A stretch of 61,500 nt of DNA from assembly GCA_024405255.1 (NCBI GenBank), contig JAKSOY010000002.1:1-61500 (forward strand). Direction: 5' to 3'. The notes under the pieces were generated by a model. It searched no databases, was not told the origin of the DNA, and saw only the letters and a program-made list of their open reading frames with translations. The stretch is from Kiritimatiellia bacterium (lineage in GTDB: Bacteria > Verrucomicrobiota > Kiritimatiellia > RFP12 > UBA1067). Of the stretch, positions 34,703-44,401 are shown one piece after another. Numbering within the stretch: the first letter of the stretch is position 1; the number at the start of each line of letters is the position of its first letter. The position numbers were made by a program, and so were the translations under genes.

Positions 34703-36805
34703 TCACTGTACCGCGCCTGCGGCACCGTAATCCCAGGCCTTGAAACCGACCTTGAAAGCCGGCGATTCCGGCTTCAAACGGAAATCGAACTTCGCCGCAT
34801 CAACAAATTGCGGGTCTGCATAGATACCGTTCACCTCGTGTCCGGTCGCGCACCACTTCGCCCAATCGAGATTATGCGAGAACTTCGGCCGTCCCGACAC
34901 ATCGAACCACACGTTATTCGCCCACACGCCACCGACATTCAAAATGTCCCAACTGGCCAACGGGCCCTCTCGCACGAGGACGATGTTGTTATGGAAATGG
35001 AACGTGCAGGGAATGTGCTGAACTTCCGGACGCGACGTCCGCACGGCACCCGCCATCCGGTTCCACGCGAAGATGTTGTTGCGGATCACACACCCCGTGC
35101 CGTAGTGCTGATGGAAACCGCCATCCGTCGTGTTCCAGCAGAGATTGCGCTCCATCACAAGGCCTTCGCTGCCTTCGTCTGTATAAAGCGCCCAACCGCC
35201 GTACGAATAGCTCTTCACATCGTGAATGACATTGTCATGCACCCACGTGCCGTAGCTCGTGCCCAACGTATAGACGCCGCCCATGTCGCTCATCAGGCCT
35301 TGACCCAGATTGGCGATACGATTGTAGGCGATCTCGTTGCGCTGTGCAACCGACCCTGCGAATCCCCAGGTCCACCCCACGGAGACGCCCGTGTAGAGGA
35401 TGTCGACGATATCGCACTTCACCACTTTGCAGTCCGACGCATGCGTCACCGCCACACCCGTGCCTTCGGGATTGATGCGTCCCGCCTGACGAATCACGCA
35501 ATTCGAAATGACGTTCTTCGCATTCGCCTGGGGCGCAAAAGTCCGATAGACGCGACGCGCGAGGCGATCGCCTTCGTTCGGCGGCACATATCCTTTGCGC
35601 GCCCCCAACCATACGCCGCCCGCACCGAGATCCTCGAGTTTCGAGTTGAGAATCTGGTTCTCGAAGCAACCGTCCTCCAGACGGAAGGCATAGTTCGACG
35701 TCTGACGCACCGCGCACCGATTCCACACGACCCGCTTCACGCCTTCGCCCATCACCGACGCATCGGCGGACTGCGCCGCCTGGTACTGCCAGCTTTCAGT
35801 CGGACCTTCCGTCGGCGGCACGTAGGCGTCTTTCGTTGCCGCACGCAACACATCCGTCACCAGTGTCTTCGTCGCCGTGCACACAAACGTCAACCCGCTG
35901 AAGTTGATGTCATGCACATAGGCCCCCTTCGCCGGATCGCCCTTCAGCACGAGCAGCTGGGAAAGTCCTTTCGTCGGCGCCAAGACGAGCGTCTTCGACA
36001 TGTCTTCGCCGGGCAGCGGACGGTACAGCACCTTCTGCGCCTGCGCATCGTAGAACCACTCGCCGGCCGCATCGAACGCACTGCGTACATTTTCGAACCA
36101 GACGAGCGTCCCGCCCTGTTCATCCCAGCGGGCATACCCGGGCCAAGCCGCCGGCGACATCGTCGTCACCGTCTGCGTCGCCGCCTCGTAACCACGCAAG
36201 ATGCGCCGCGCAAACGTCCACTTGCGCACGATGCACGCCTGCGCAAACGGCAGCTCTGCGGCGGACACCTGGGCGAGTTTGTTCCCCAGCGCAGCATCAA
36301 TGACAAATTTCTCGATGAACGAATTCGGCTTCCCATCGGGCGAGGCCGCACAGGTCGGCTTCTTCATGACGACGAAGCCCGTATCCGGCAAACGCGCCCG
36401 TGCCGCACGGCGGCCATTCACCCACAGCTGTTCGAAGAAAGCCGGACGGCCGTCTTTCCGCTTCGGCAGCGGGGCGGACCACACGCCCGCGCCTTCGTCC
36501 TTCCAGTTCGTCAGAGGTTCACCACCCGCAATCACGCTGGCACCCTCTTCACCGACCCACGAGACCGGCGCCTGGGGCTCACCGGAATCGGCCGGTGTAA
36601 ACGTCAGTGTCTCGTCGAGCACGTAGATGCCCGGCTTCACGCGCACGGTCCACGCGCTCTTATCACCGGCCGCCTTGGCCGCCCGGATCTTCGCGAGCGC
36701 GCCGTGCGGTGTCTCGACACCCGGAGCCACCACAAGTTCACGAACGTTCTGTCCCAACACCACGCTGCCGACGAGCGCCATCACTCCCAGAATCGAATAC
36801 TTCAT
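34703..36805 (-). CDS. Secreted right-handed beta-helix protein, GH141-like
   Basis: This 700-residue protein has a signal peptide (about 1-16) and then WTVRVKPGIYVLDETLTF, APVSWVGEEGASVIAGGEPL and FFEQLWVNGRRAARARLP, features of secreted parallel beta-helix glycosidases near GH141 (alpha-L-fucosidase/xylanase). From about 350 on, beta-helix rungs are clear: NQILNSKLEDLGAGGVWLG, CKVVKCDIVDILYTGVSVG and NEIAYNRIANLGQGLMSDMG. The catalytic residues cannot be named. GAGGTGA precedes the ATG at 36805, which gives a proper leader; an upstream frame to 36931 is not supported. It lies between a GH20 gene and the Tat-Gfo gene. A different beta-helix family is possible. Confidence 0.7.
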   Translation of the reverse strand: MKYSILGVMALVGSVVLGQNVRELVVAPGVETPHGALAKIRAAKAAGDKSAWTVRVKPGIYVLDETLTFTPADSGEPQAPVSWVGEEGASVIAGGEPLTNWKDEGAGVWSAPLPKRKDGRPAFFEQLWVNGRRAARARLPDTGFVVMKKPTCAASPDGKPNSFIEKFVIDAALGNKLAQVSAAELPFAQACIVRKWTFARRILRGYEAATQTVTTMSPAAWPGYARWDEQGGTLVWFENVRSAFDAAGEWFYDAQAQKVLYRPLPGEDMSKTLVLAPTKGLSQLLVLKGDPAKGAYVHDINFSGLTFVCTATKTLVTDVLRAATKDAYVPPTEGPTESWQYQAAQSADASVMGEGVKRVVWNRCAVRQTSNYAFRLEDGCFENQILNSKLEDLGAGGVWLGARKGYVPPNEGDRLARRVYRTFAPQANAKNVISNCVIRQAGRINPEGTGVAVTHASDCKVVKCDIVDILYTGVSVGWTWGFAGSVAQRNEIAYNRIANLGQGLMSDMGGVYTLGTSYGTWVHDNVIHDVKSYSYGGWALYTDEGSEGLVMERNLCWNTTDGGFHQHYGTGCVIRNNIFAWNRMAGAVRTSRPEVQHIPCTFHFHNNIVLVREGPLASWDILNVGGVWANNVWFDVSGRPKFSHNLDWAKWCATGHEVNGIYADPQFVDAAKFDFRLKPESPAFKVGFKAWDYGAAGAVQ

Positions 36806-36914
36806 CTTCACCTCATGTTCCCTTTCTACCAGTGAAAATCGAACCAACTCACGCCCCATACGCCAATGACGTACAGCTTCCAGAGTCGAAGACGTTTCAG
36901 AAACAAACGTCCAC

Positions 36915-38408
36915 TTATTTGAGCGGCGCACAATTGATCTTCACTTTAATCAGCCGGCGTCGATGTTCTTCCGCACGCGCCGAAAACTCCGCGAAGTCGC
37001 GCTTTTCAGGTGCCGTCCACAATGCTTCCGCCAAGGCCATGCCGCGCGGCCACAGCTTCCACTCGAGGTCGAAACGGTTCCACGTATGCGAGGACCAGTT
37101 CTCGCACTCGCCACCCAGCACATGACACTGATGCTCAGGCGCAACGCCCTTCAGCGGATCGAATTGATAGACGCGTGTAATCGGCAGATTGCCGCCGATG
37201 TACTGGAACGGATCTTCAGGAAGGCCCTGCTTGTAGTCGAAGTAGCAGTGGCTCGTCGGACAGGCAACAATGTCATAGCCCTTGTTGACGGCCTTCAACC
37301 CTTCGGGACTTCCCGCACGCCAATACATGCCGATGGTCGTCTTCGGTACTTCGCCGCCCTTGAAGATCTCGTCCCAGCCGATGACGCGACGGCCCTTCTT
37401 CGCCAGATACTCGGTGAAATGGCGCGTGACCCACGCCTGCAGTTCCTTTTCACTGGGGATGCCCTCGCGTTTCATCAGCGCCTGGCACTTCGGGCACGTC
37501 TTCCAGCTCACGCTCGGGCACTCGTCGCCGCCGATGTGAATCACCTTCGACGGGAAGATGTCGCACACATAGTCGAACACCTTCTCGAAGAATTGAATCG
37601 CCTCGGGATTACCCACGCAGAGAACGTCCTTATAGACGCCCGCGCACCAGATCGGGGGCTTGCGATGCCACTTGTTCAGAATCTCGTCTGGATTGCAGGC
37701 GAACTGCGGATAGGCGCAGAGAGCCGCCATCGTATGGCCGGGTACTTCGATTTCCGGCACAACGGTGATGTGGCGCTTTGCCGCAAAGGCGACGATTTCC
37801 TTCAAGTCCGCCGCCGTATAACGGCAAGGGCCATATTGCCCATCGGCAACCGTCTCATCCCTTCTTGCACCATGCGCCGGCATCCTGTCGCGCGTCATGC
37901 TCCACTTATTGAGCTCGGGATATCCCGGAATATCCAATGTCCAGCACTGGTCCTCGGTGAGGTGCCAGTGGAAGACATTGTACTTGTACCAGCTCATCTG
38001 CTCGAGAAGGCGCTTCACCGTCTCCTTGCCGAAGTGATGGCGCGCATCGTCCAACTGCACACCGCGCCATTTGTACTTCGGCGAATCTTTGATTTCGAGA
38101 CACGGATAGTATTTTTTCCCATCCGCCTTCTCATACCGGCAGGCGATATGAAGAAGCGTCGTCCGCGCATAGAACCGTCCCTTTTCGGTCGAGGCGCGAA
38201 CCGTCACCCCCTTCTCCTTCGTAATCGACAGCTCGTAGCCCTCTTCCGGGATCGACGCCACGGTTTCGTAGTTGATCTTCCCGTTGAACACGCTCTCTCC
38301 GCCCGTGAGTTTCATCTCGCGCGGAGCCGGAATAATCGAGATCGGCGCAAAGGCGTGAAGCCCCAACGCGGCACTCGCGAGCACAGAAAGAAAGAAAAGT
38401 TTTTTCAT
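36915..38408 (-). CDS. Secreted GH20 beta-N-acetylhexosaminidase
   Basis: This 497-residue enzyme removes terminal beta-linked GlcNAc or GalNAc. After a signal peptide (about 1-22) there is an N-terminal GH20b-type domain with IIPAPREMKLTGGE, then the TIM barrel with WRGVQLDDARHHF, FHWHLTEDQCW, PEIEVPGHTMAAL and the catalytic pair D295-E296 in HIGGDECPS. The acid/base is E296 and the substrate acetamido group takes part, as in the whole family. The start at 38408 begins the signal peptide. It lies 30 bases after the nucleoside hydrolase gene and 109 bases before the beta-helix gene. Confidence 0.96.
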   Translation of the reverse strand: MKKLFFLSVLASAALGLHAFAPISIIPAPREMKLTGGESVFNGKINYETVASIPEEGYELSITKEKGVTVRASTEKGRFYARTTLLHIACRYEKADGKKYYPCLEIKDSPKYKWRGVQLDDARHHFGKETVKRLLEQMSWYKYNVFHWHLTEDQCWTLDIPGYPELNKWSMTRDRMPAHGARRDETVADGQYGPCRYTAADLKEIVAFAAKRHITVVPEIEVPGHTMAALCAYPQFACNPDEILNKWHRKPPIWCAGVYKDVLCVGNPEAIQFFEKVFDYVCDIFPSKVIHIGGDECPSVSWKTCPKCQALMKREGIPSEKELQAWVTRHFTEYLAKKGRRVIGWDEIFKGGEVPKTTIGMYWRAGSPEGLKAVNKGYDIVACPTSHCYFDYKQGLPEDPFQYIGGNLPITRVYQFDPLKGVAPEHQCHVLGGECENWSSHTWNRFDLEWKLWPRGMALAEALWTAPEKRDFAEFSARAEEHRRRLIKVKINCAPLK

Positions 38409-38438
38409 ATCAGACACCCCTCTTTTCGTTAGCCGTCC

Positions 38439-39533
38439 TTACTTCGCACCGTACTTCGGCTTACGGCAGATGAGTTCGTCGATGATCCGACCGACTTCGA
38501 CCTTGTTCAGCTTCTCCGTCACGCGGATGTGCGGACCGTTCTCTTCATCGGGGGCCCACACATTGTGGCCGTTCTCGGGGTTGATCGTGTAGGTGCCACG
38601 ATGCACGTTGAAGTAGCTCGCCTCGCCGCAAACCGCAATCAGCACGGCCGTTTCGTCCCACGCCGAACGGCCGCCCATGCCAAAGCAATGCGACATCTGC
38701 TTGGCCGGATCTTTCGCGATCTCGGCACGGGAAGGAATGTTACCCGCAAAGACGTCCTTCACAGGATTGCGCGGACCCTTCATTTCGGCGATGCTACGGC
38801 CGGCAAAGATGTCACAGCCATAGTTCCAGTCGGTGAACACGAGCGGGACGCTCTTCGGCCATTGCGTGAACGCAACATGCGAAGACGGGGCGTCATTCCG
38901 CGAATTGTACTCTTGACCATTCGGATAACGGCACGCCATCGCCACCCACTTCTTCACCTTCTTGGCGACAAGTGCGCGACCATCCAGCGGCGAAATGTCG
39001 TCGGGCTGTGTCTCGAGCAGACGGCGGATGTTCGTGATAAAACCCGTCGTGCAGATGACGACCGAGTTGTCCGGCGCGGCAGCCAGCGCGCGGCGGTAGA
39101 CAACATTCGCATCCGGCGCATCGTCCGCATCGAGATGCTTCACCCACTGCGGGTAGTCCTGCGCCAACTTGCGGTACTTGCGGTGTCCGTCGTTCTTGAG
39201 CGGCGACTTCGGGTCGACCTTCTGCTTCGCGCGCGGTCCTGCCCCGTTCACACCCAACCCCTTCGGCGCACCCGTCGGCAGATCGCCGCGTCCGTAGTAG
39301 CCGTTGATGACCTCGACCGCCGCGACAGAGGCATTGCCACGTGTCGACGAAACCGTCGCAAGAATTTCGCACTGTCCCGCATCCGCATACGCATGCAGAC
39401 ACGCAAGCGCGCCCACGTCGTCGAAGTCCTCGATCATGTCCGTATCGAAGATCACTTTAACCGGTTCGGCCACAGCGCAAGCCATGAACCCCATCGCCGC
39501 AACAGCGGCCAAGAAGAATTGTCTAGTTTTCAT
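38439..39533 (-). CDS. Secreted nucleoside-hydrolase-like protein
   Basis: This 364-residue protein has a signal peptide (about 1-22) and the inosine/uridine-preferring nucleoside hydrolase fold. The calcium-binding N-terminal motif is FDTDMIEDFDDVGAL (D30, D32, D38, D39), a variant with two extra residues compared with DTDxGxDDAxAL. ICTTGFITNIRRLLE and a late DETAVLIAVCG segment fit the family. Nucleoside hydrolases split the N-glycosidic bond of ribonucleosides; export suggests scavenging bases or sugars, or another glycosidic substrate. It heads the run including GH20, beta-helix, Tat-Gfo and the duplicated amidotransferase-like gene, and starts 6 bases after its -10 box. Confidence 0.82.
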   Translation of the reverse strand: MKTRQFFLAAVAAMGFMACAVAEPVKVIFDTDMIEDFDDVGALACLHAYADAGQCEILATVSSTRGNASVAAVEVINGYYGRGDLPTGAPKGLGVNGAGPRAKQKVDPKSPLKNDGHRKYRKLAQDYPQWVKHLDADDAPDANVVYRRALAAAPDNSVVICTTGFITNIRRLLETQPDDISPLDGRALVAKKVKKWVAMACRYPNGQEYNSRNDAPSSHVAFTQWPKSVPLVFTDWNYGCDIFAGRSIAEMKGPRNPVKDVFAGNIPSRAEIAKDPAKQMSHCFGMGGRSAWDETAVLIAVCGEASYFNVHRGTYTINPENGHNVWAPDEENGPHIRVTEKLNKVEVGRIIDELICRKPKYGAK

Positions 39534-39539
39534 GTCGTC

Positions 39540-39545
39540 ATTTTA
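39540..39545 (-). promoter_or_regulatory. Extended -10 of the nucleoside hydrolase operon, leaderless spacing
   Basis: TGT-TAAAAT on the minus strand (hexamer 39545-39540, TG at 39548-39547) ends 6 bases before the ATG at 39533. TTGCTC lies at 17 bp spacing. Confidence 0.6.
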
Positions 39546-39580
39546 ACATAAAAACTAGCTGCGAGCAACCCAAAAGCAGA

Positions 39581-40399
39581 TCAGGAGGTTGCCTGGGCGG
39601 TTTTCAGGAGCGGCAGATGACGACGACGACGATTGGCCATGAAACGCGATGCGGCGACGAGAACGCAGGTCAGCACCAGCATCAATGTCGAGAGCGAGTT
39701 GATGACCGGCATCTGCTTCGAATGCTTGATCATCGAATAGATCTTAAGCGGCAGCGTATCGGAACCCGGACCCGTCACAAAGAACGTAATGACGAAATCG
39801 TCGATTGACAGGGTGAAGGCCAGAAGCCCGCCGGCGATAATGCCCGGCAGAAGGATCGGCAGCACCACATGAAAGAAAGTGTAGAACGGACCGGCCCCCA
39901 GATCATAGGCGGCCTCGGTAATGCGATCGTCGAAGTCCTGCAGACGCGCCAGCACGGTCATTGCCACGTATGAAACGCAGAATGTCGTGTGGGCAATCCA
40001 AATGGTGAAAAGTCCGCAGCCCACGCCGATTGCCGTGAACATCATCAGAAGCGAGATGCCCATCAGGATTTCCGGCATCACCAGCGGCGTGTAGATCAAC
40101 CCGTAATGGAAGGTCTGCAGACGCCCCTTCCACCGATGCAAAGCAAGAGCCGCCGTCGTGCCAAGAATGCACGAGGCGGCCGTCGCCAGGGCGGCGATGA
40201 GCAACGAACGCTCAAACGCCTGCCAGATGGCTCGATTCTGGGACGAAAACAGCATCTCGTACCATTTGAAGGTGAATCCCGCCCATTCGCCGCCAAACTT
40301 CGAGGCGTTGAAGGAGTTGCCGACCAGAACGAAAATCGGCAGATAGAGGAACACCATGACCAGTGCCAGAACAATGACGGCGAACTTGGAATGCTTCAT
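39581..40399 (-). CDS. potC: PotC-like polyamine ABC transporter permease
   Basis: This 272-residue inner-membrane permease has six hydrophobic helices and the cytoplasmic EAA loop ITEAAYDLGAGPFYTFFHVV, which contacts the ATPase. The YLPIFVLVGNSFNASKFGG and LSIDDFVITFFVTGPGSDTL segments are characteristic of PotC/spermidine-putrescine permeases. The matching PotB permease, PotA ATPase and PotD binding protein are not in the window, and the gene directly upstream encodes an unrelated repeat protein; in most genomes potC sits in a potABCD cluster. The ATG at 40399 has only a weak ribosome site. Confidence 0.9.
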   Translation of the reverse strand: MKHSKFAVIVLALVMVFLYLPIFVLVGNSFNASKFGGEWAGFTFKWYEMLFSSQNRAIWQAFERSLLIAALATAASCILGTTAALALHRWKGRLQTFHYGLIYTPLVMPEILMGISLLMMFTAIGVGCGLFTIWIAHTTFCVSYVAMTVLARLQDFDDRITEAAYDLGAGPFYTFFHVVLPILLPGIIAGGLLAFTLSIDDFVITFFVTGPGSDTLPLKIYSMIKHSKQMPVINSLSTLMLVLTCVLVAASRFMANRRRRHLPLLKTAQATS

Positions 40400-40417
40400 G
40401 GTAAACGAGATGCGGTA

Positions 40418-40434
40418 AACGTCCGAGAGACGTT
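40418..40434. terminator. Small stem-loop between QQPV-repeat gene and potC
   Basis: AACGTC (40418-40423) and GACGTT (40429-40434) form a 6-bp stem with a 5-base loop, overlapping the stop codon of the repeat protein and lying 19 bases before potC. There is no T-run; it may attenuate rather than end transcription. Confidence 0.3.
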
Positions 40435-40915
40435 ACGGAACAGCGACCTGGGCCTGTTCGTAGTGACCGGGCTGCCACACGCGGACCGTCTGGCCCTGTG
40501 CATTCACCTGATCGACATAGCGGCCTTCGACCCAGACATTCTGCGTCTGCATCACGGGCTGCTGCTGAACAACCGGCTGCTGCACCACGGGCTGCTGGAC
40601 GACCGGCTGCTGCACCACAGGCTGCTGGATAACCGGCTGCTGAATGACAGGCTGCTGAACCACGACCGGCTGCGTGACGACCGGAGTCGGCGCGACCACG
40701 ACCGGCGCGGCTCCGTAGTAGTATGGATGCGTGGCATCATAGACGGCATGCGCCAACAGACCCGCACCGAGAATGCCGGCACCAATGGCAAAACCCGTAC
40801 CATGGTGATGGTGGTGATGGAACCCGCCGTGGAAGCGTCCCGGGAACGCGCAAAGCGCCAGCGAAGTGAACATCGCCAATGCGAGGACGCCGACTTTCTT
40901 GATATTGTTGTTCAT
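40433..40915 (-). CDS. Secreted histidine-rich, QQPV-repeat protein
   Basis: This 160-residue protein has a signal peptide (about 1-22), a histidine cluster (GGFHHHHHHGTG), a glycine-rich hydrophobic stretch (about 42-60) and a tract of VVQQPV/VIQQPV repeats (about 75-125). The end, VWVEGRYVDQVNAQGQTVRVWQPGHYE, resembles a short domain found at the C-terminus of other small envelope proteins. Likely periplasmic or surface; the histidines could bind metal. AAGGAG lies well before the ATG. It sits between secA and the potC-like gene without an obvious functional link. No family function is known to me. Confidence 0.72.
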   Translation of the reverse strand: MNNNIKKVGVLALAMFTSLALCAFPGRFHGGFHHHHHHGTGFAIGAGILGAGLLAHAVYDATHPYYYGAAPVVVAPTPVVTQPVVVQQPVIQQPVIQQPVVQQPVVQQPVVQQPVVQQQPVMQTQNVWVEGRYVDQVNAQGQTVRVWQPGHYEQAQVAVP

Positions 40916-40983
40916 GTTCTTCTCTCCTTTTTTCTCGCGGGCCTCGGAATGGGGTCCGATGAGTTGTTAGGCAATCAGAGAAA

Positions 40984-43900
40984 TCAAATCTGACCGCGCC
41001 CACAACAATTTTTAAACTTTTTTCCACTGCCACACGGACAGGGATCGTTACGACCGACTTTCGGCCCCTGACCATTCTGTCCGTAGCAGGCACTACGAGG
41101 TGCCGGCTGGTGAACCACGCGCACTTCACGGCCCGAAACCTGCGACATCATCGACGCAAACACGTCCATGGCGCTCTTCGGCTGTTCAGCCTGCTTCGGT
41201 TGCTCGGTCTGCTTCGGCGGTTCGGGCTTCTTCGGCTCCTCCACCGGCTTTTCAGCGGGCTTTTCGGCCAGCTTTGCAGCGGGCGCGGCCGTACCGGCGG
41301 CACGACGCTGCGCCAGAGCCTGGGCAGCCTCGATCGTCGGTCCAAGACGCGGTCCGGCAGGCGGACGACGCACCAGACGCACCGCCTGAGGACGCGCCTG
41401 CGGCTGAGGTGCCGCCTCTTCTTCGGCAGCGGCGTTCATCGCCTCGGCGGCGGCTACCGTGGGCCCCACACCGTCGTTCGGACCCTCCGCGGCCTCCGAC
41501 GCCGCCATCATCCGACGCATCGCCATCTCGGTGTGCGAACGGAATTCCATGTTCGCGACATCGGTCTTGATCGTCGTCATCAGGTTCTCGAACATGTCAA
41601 ACGCTTCGCGCTTGTATTCGACCAGCGGATCGCGCTGACCATACGAACGGAGGTTGACGTTGTGACGCAAGTCGTCCATCGCGCGCAGGTAGTCCTGCCA
41701 TTCGCGGTCGATGCACTGCAGGAACACGCCACGCTCCATGTACGGCAGCACGCGCGGATCCTCGACCGAACACTTGGCCTCGTAGGCGTCCGCGACCTGC
41801 TTGTAGACGAATTCGCCCGCCTTGACCGGATCGCCGAGGAACGGTTTGAGATCGTCCGCGGTCACCATCACCGGGAATGTGACATTGAGCCACGCGAGGA
41901 ACTCCTCCACGCCCGAACCCTTCGGATCGGACAGGAAGCGCTCCGTCTGCATCAGCACGATGTCGTTGAAGACATCGAGAATCGTTCCGTGGACATTCTC
42001 CGGCGTTCCGTTGAGAATCGTCGCACGCAGATCGTACACGATCGTACGCTGCTTGTTCATCACGTCGTCGAATTCGAGCGTACGCTTACGGATGGCGTAG
42101 TTCTGCTGCTCGACACGGCGCTGGGCGGTTTCCACCGACTTGTTCAGCCAGCGGTGCTCCATCACTTCGCCTTCCTTCATGCCGAGACGCTGCATGATGC
42201 CCGCAATCTTCTGCGAACCGAAGAGACGCATCAGATTGTCTTCCAGCGAGATGTAGAACTGCGAACCACCGGGGTCGCCCTGACGCGAACAACGTCCACG
42301 CAGCTGACGGTCGATACGACGCGACTCGTGACGCTCGGAACCGATCACGAAGAGCCCCTGCGGATGCGCTTCGAGAATCTTCTGGATCGTATCCTTCTCG
42401 CCCGGCAGCTTGTCCTTGAGCGACAGATTGCCTTTCACCACGTCCTGCGGCAGCGTCACCACGCCCGGACCCAGCTTGATGTCGGTACCACGGCCCGCCA
42501 TGTTCGTCGCGATCGTCACGGCACCCGGCTGGCCGGCGAGCATCACGATCTCGGCTTCGCGCGCATGGTTCTTCGCATTGAGCACTTCGTGCGGAATCTT
42601 CGCGACCTTCAAAAGACGCGACAGAACTTCCGAGGTGTCGACCGTCACCGTACCGAGCAGCACCGGCTGACCGGCTTCGTGGCGCTTGCGCACGTCTTCG
42701 ATGATGGCTTTGTACTTTTCACGCTGGGTACGGTAGATCTGGTCGTTGCCGTCGATACGGCGAATCGGACGATTCGTCGGAATCACCGTCACATCGAGTT
42801 TGTAGATGTCCTTGAATTCACGCGCTTCGGTTTCGGCCGTACCGGTCATACCCGCGAGCTTCGTGTAGAGACGGAAGTAGTTCTGGATCGTGATCGTCGC
42901 GAGCGTCTGCGACTCCTTTTCGATCTCGACGCCTTCCTTCGCTTCGACGGCCTGATGCAAACCGTCCGACCAACGACGGCCCGGCAGGATACGGCCCGTG
43001 AACTCGTCCACGATGTAGACATGGCCCACGCCGTTTTCGTCCGGCTGCACCACGTAGTCGACATCGCGCTCGTACAGGCAGTACGCACGCAGCAGCTGGT
43101 CGATGACATGCACCCGCGCCGAGCGTTCCATGAAGTCCGCCTGCAAGAGGCGCTTCTTCTCGGCCTTCTCCTCGGGCGTCATGTCGGCATTGCCGTCAAG
43201 CTGGCTCATCGCACTCGCGAGGTCCGGGATGACGAAGGTCTCGGGGTCGCGCGGATTCATCTTCTCGCACCCCTTGTCCGTCAGCGCCACTTCGCGCGAA
43301 CGCTCGTCGATCGTGAAGTAGAGTTCCGCCTTCAGCGCACGCCCCTCTTCACGGTGGAGTTCACTGAGCATCTGCATTTCCACTTCTTCGTGGAGCTTGC
43401 GAATGGACGCATCTTCGAACATGTGCAGCATCTGCTTGTGCTTCGGCGTCGAATGGTACACCTGATAGATGCGACGCTTGCAGCCCCACTCGTTGCCTTC
43501 GGCCAGACACTTCTTCGCCTCGGCGATGAACTCGTTGCACTGCTGCATCTGCACGCGCACGATGCTCGCCACGAGCGGATTCATCGCGATGTACTGCGCA
43601 CTGGTCGAAACCGTCGCCGGACCCGAGATGATGAGCGGCGTACGCGCTTCGTCGATGAGGATCGAGTCGACTTCGTCGACGATTGCGAAGTGATGGCCGT
43701 TCTGCACCACCTGCTCGGGCTGTACGGCCATGCCGTTGTCACGCAGATAGTCGAAACCGAATTCGGAATTCGTGCCGTACGTGATGTCGCAGAGATACTG
43801 CGCACGACGCTCGGCCGAATCCATCGAGTTCTGAATGCAGCCCACCGTGAGACCGAGGAACTTGAAGAGGTGCCCCATCCACGTGGCGTCGCGCTTCGCG

Positions 43901-44346
43901 AGGTAGTCGTTGACCGTGACGAGCTGCACGTTCTTGCCTTCAAGCGCATTCAGGTACAGCGGCAGCGTCGCGACAAGGGTCTTGCCTTCGCCCGTCTGCA
44001 TTTCCGCGATCTTGCCCTGATGCAGCACGATGCCGCCGACGAGCTGGCAGTCGAAGGGAATCATGTCCCAGGTCAGCGTATGTCCGCACACGTCTTCCGT
44101 CGTGCCGACCAGATGCCGGCAGGCGTTCTTCACGAGCGCGAACGCCTCAGGCAGCAGACCGTCAAGCGTAACCTCCTTGGCCTCAAGACGGCGCTTGAAT
44201 TCCGCCGTCATCTTCGGGTAGTCTTCCGCCGTGAAATGCTTCGCCTCGTACTCGGCCTCAAGACGATTGATCTCCGCCACGATCGGCTTGATTCGCTTCA
44301 AGTCGCGCGCGTTCTTTGTACCAAAAATTTTCTTAATGATGTCCAT
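40984..44346 (-). CDS. secA: Protein translocase ATPase SecA
   Basis: This 1120-residue motor drives preproteins through SecYEG. Walker A ([15 protein letters not shown]), the DEAD-like box ([19 protein letters not shown]), the second nucleotide domain ([15 protein letters not shown] and [23 protein letters not shown]) and the C-terminal zinc/SecB-binding motif ([15 protein letters not shown]) are intact. It is about 200 residues longer than E. coli SecA: there is an insertion after TPLIISGPA (about 235-385) like those of other PVC and Bacteroidota SecA proteins, and a proline/alanine/lysine linker of about 110 residues before the zinc motif. TATAAT lies 9 bases before the ATG, so the leader is only a few bases and no SecM-type upstream control fits. 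Confidence 0.97.
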   Translation of the reverse strand: MDIIKKIFGTKNARDLKRIKPIVAEINRLEAEYEAKHFTAEDYPKMTAEFKRRLEAKEVTLDGLLPEAFALVKNACRHLVGTTEDVCGHTLTWDMIPFDCQLVGGIVLHQGKIAEMQTGEGKTLVATLPLYLNALEGKNVQLVTVNDYLAKRDATWMGHLFKFLGLTVGCIQNSMDSAERRAQYLCDITYGTNSEFGFDYLRDNGMAVQPEQVVQNGHHFAIVDEVDSILIDEARTPLIISGPATVSTSAQYIAMNPLVASIVRVQMQQCNEFIAEAKKCLAEGNEWGCKRRIYQVYHSTPKHKQMLHMFEDASIRKLHEEVEMQMLSELHREEGRALKAELYFTIDERSREVALTDKGCEKMNPRDPETFVIPDLASAMSQLDGNADMTPEEKAEKKRLLQADFMERSARVHVIDQLLRAYCLYERDVDYVVQPDENGVGHVYIVDEFTGRILPGRRWSDGLHQAVEAKEGVEIEKESQTLATITIQNYFRLYTKLAGMTGTAETEAREFKDIYKLDVTVIPTNRPIRRIDGNDQIYRTQREKYKAIIEDVRKRHEAGQPVLLGTVTVDTSEVLSRLLKVAKIPHEVLNAKNHAREAEIVMLAGQPGAVTIATNMAGRGTDIKLGPGVVTLPQDVVKGNLSLKDKLPGEKDTIQKILEAHPQGLFVIGSERHESRRIDRQLRGRCSRQGDPGGSQFYISLEDNLMRLFGSQKIAGIMQRLGMKEGEVMEHRWLNKSVETAQRRVEQQNYAIRKRTLEFDDVMNKQRTIVYDLRATILNGTPENVHGTILDVFNDIVLMQTERFLSDPKGSGVEEFLAWLNVTFPVMVTADDLKPFLGDPVKAGEFVYKQVADAYEAKCSVEDPRVLPYMERGVFLQCIDREWQDYLRAMDDLRHNVNLRSYGQRDPLVEYKREAFDMFENLMTTIKTDVANMEFRSHTEMAMRRMMAASEAAEGPNDGVGPTVAAAEAMNAAAEEEAAPQPQARPQAVRLVRRPPAGPRLGPTIEAAQALAQRRAAGTAAPAAKLAEKPAEKPVEEPKKPEPPKQTEQPKQAEQPKSAMDVFASMMSQVSGREVRVVHQPAPRSACYGQNGQGPKVGRNDPCPCGSGKKFKNCCGRGQI

Positions 44347-44355
44347 AGGGAAGAT

Positions 44356-44361
44356 ATTATA
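44356..44361 (-). promoter_or_regulatory. Extended -10 of secA, very short leader
   Basis: TGA-TATAAT on the minus strand (hexamer 44361-44356, TG at 44364-44363) ends 9 bases before the ATG at 44346. The -35 region is two runs of six C (plus-strand G runs near 44372-44386) and has no TTGACA-like hexamer. Confidence 0.6.
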
Positions 44362-44401
44362 TCAAATTTTCGGGGGGAATGGGGGGAAAAGTGGAGCGTC
44401 C

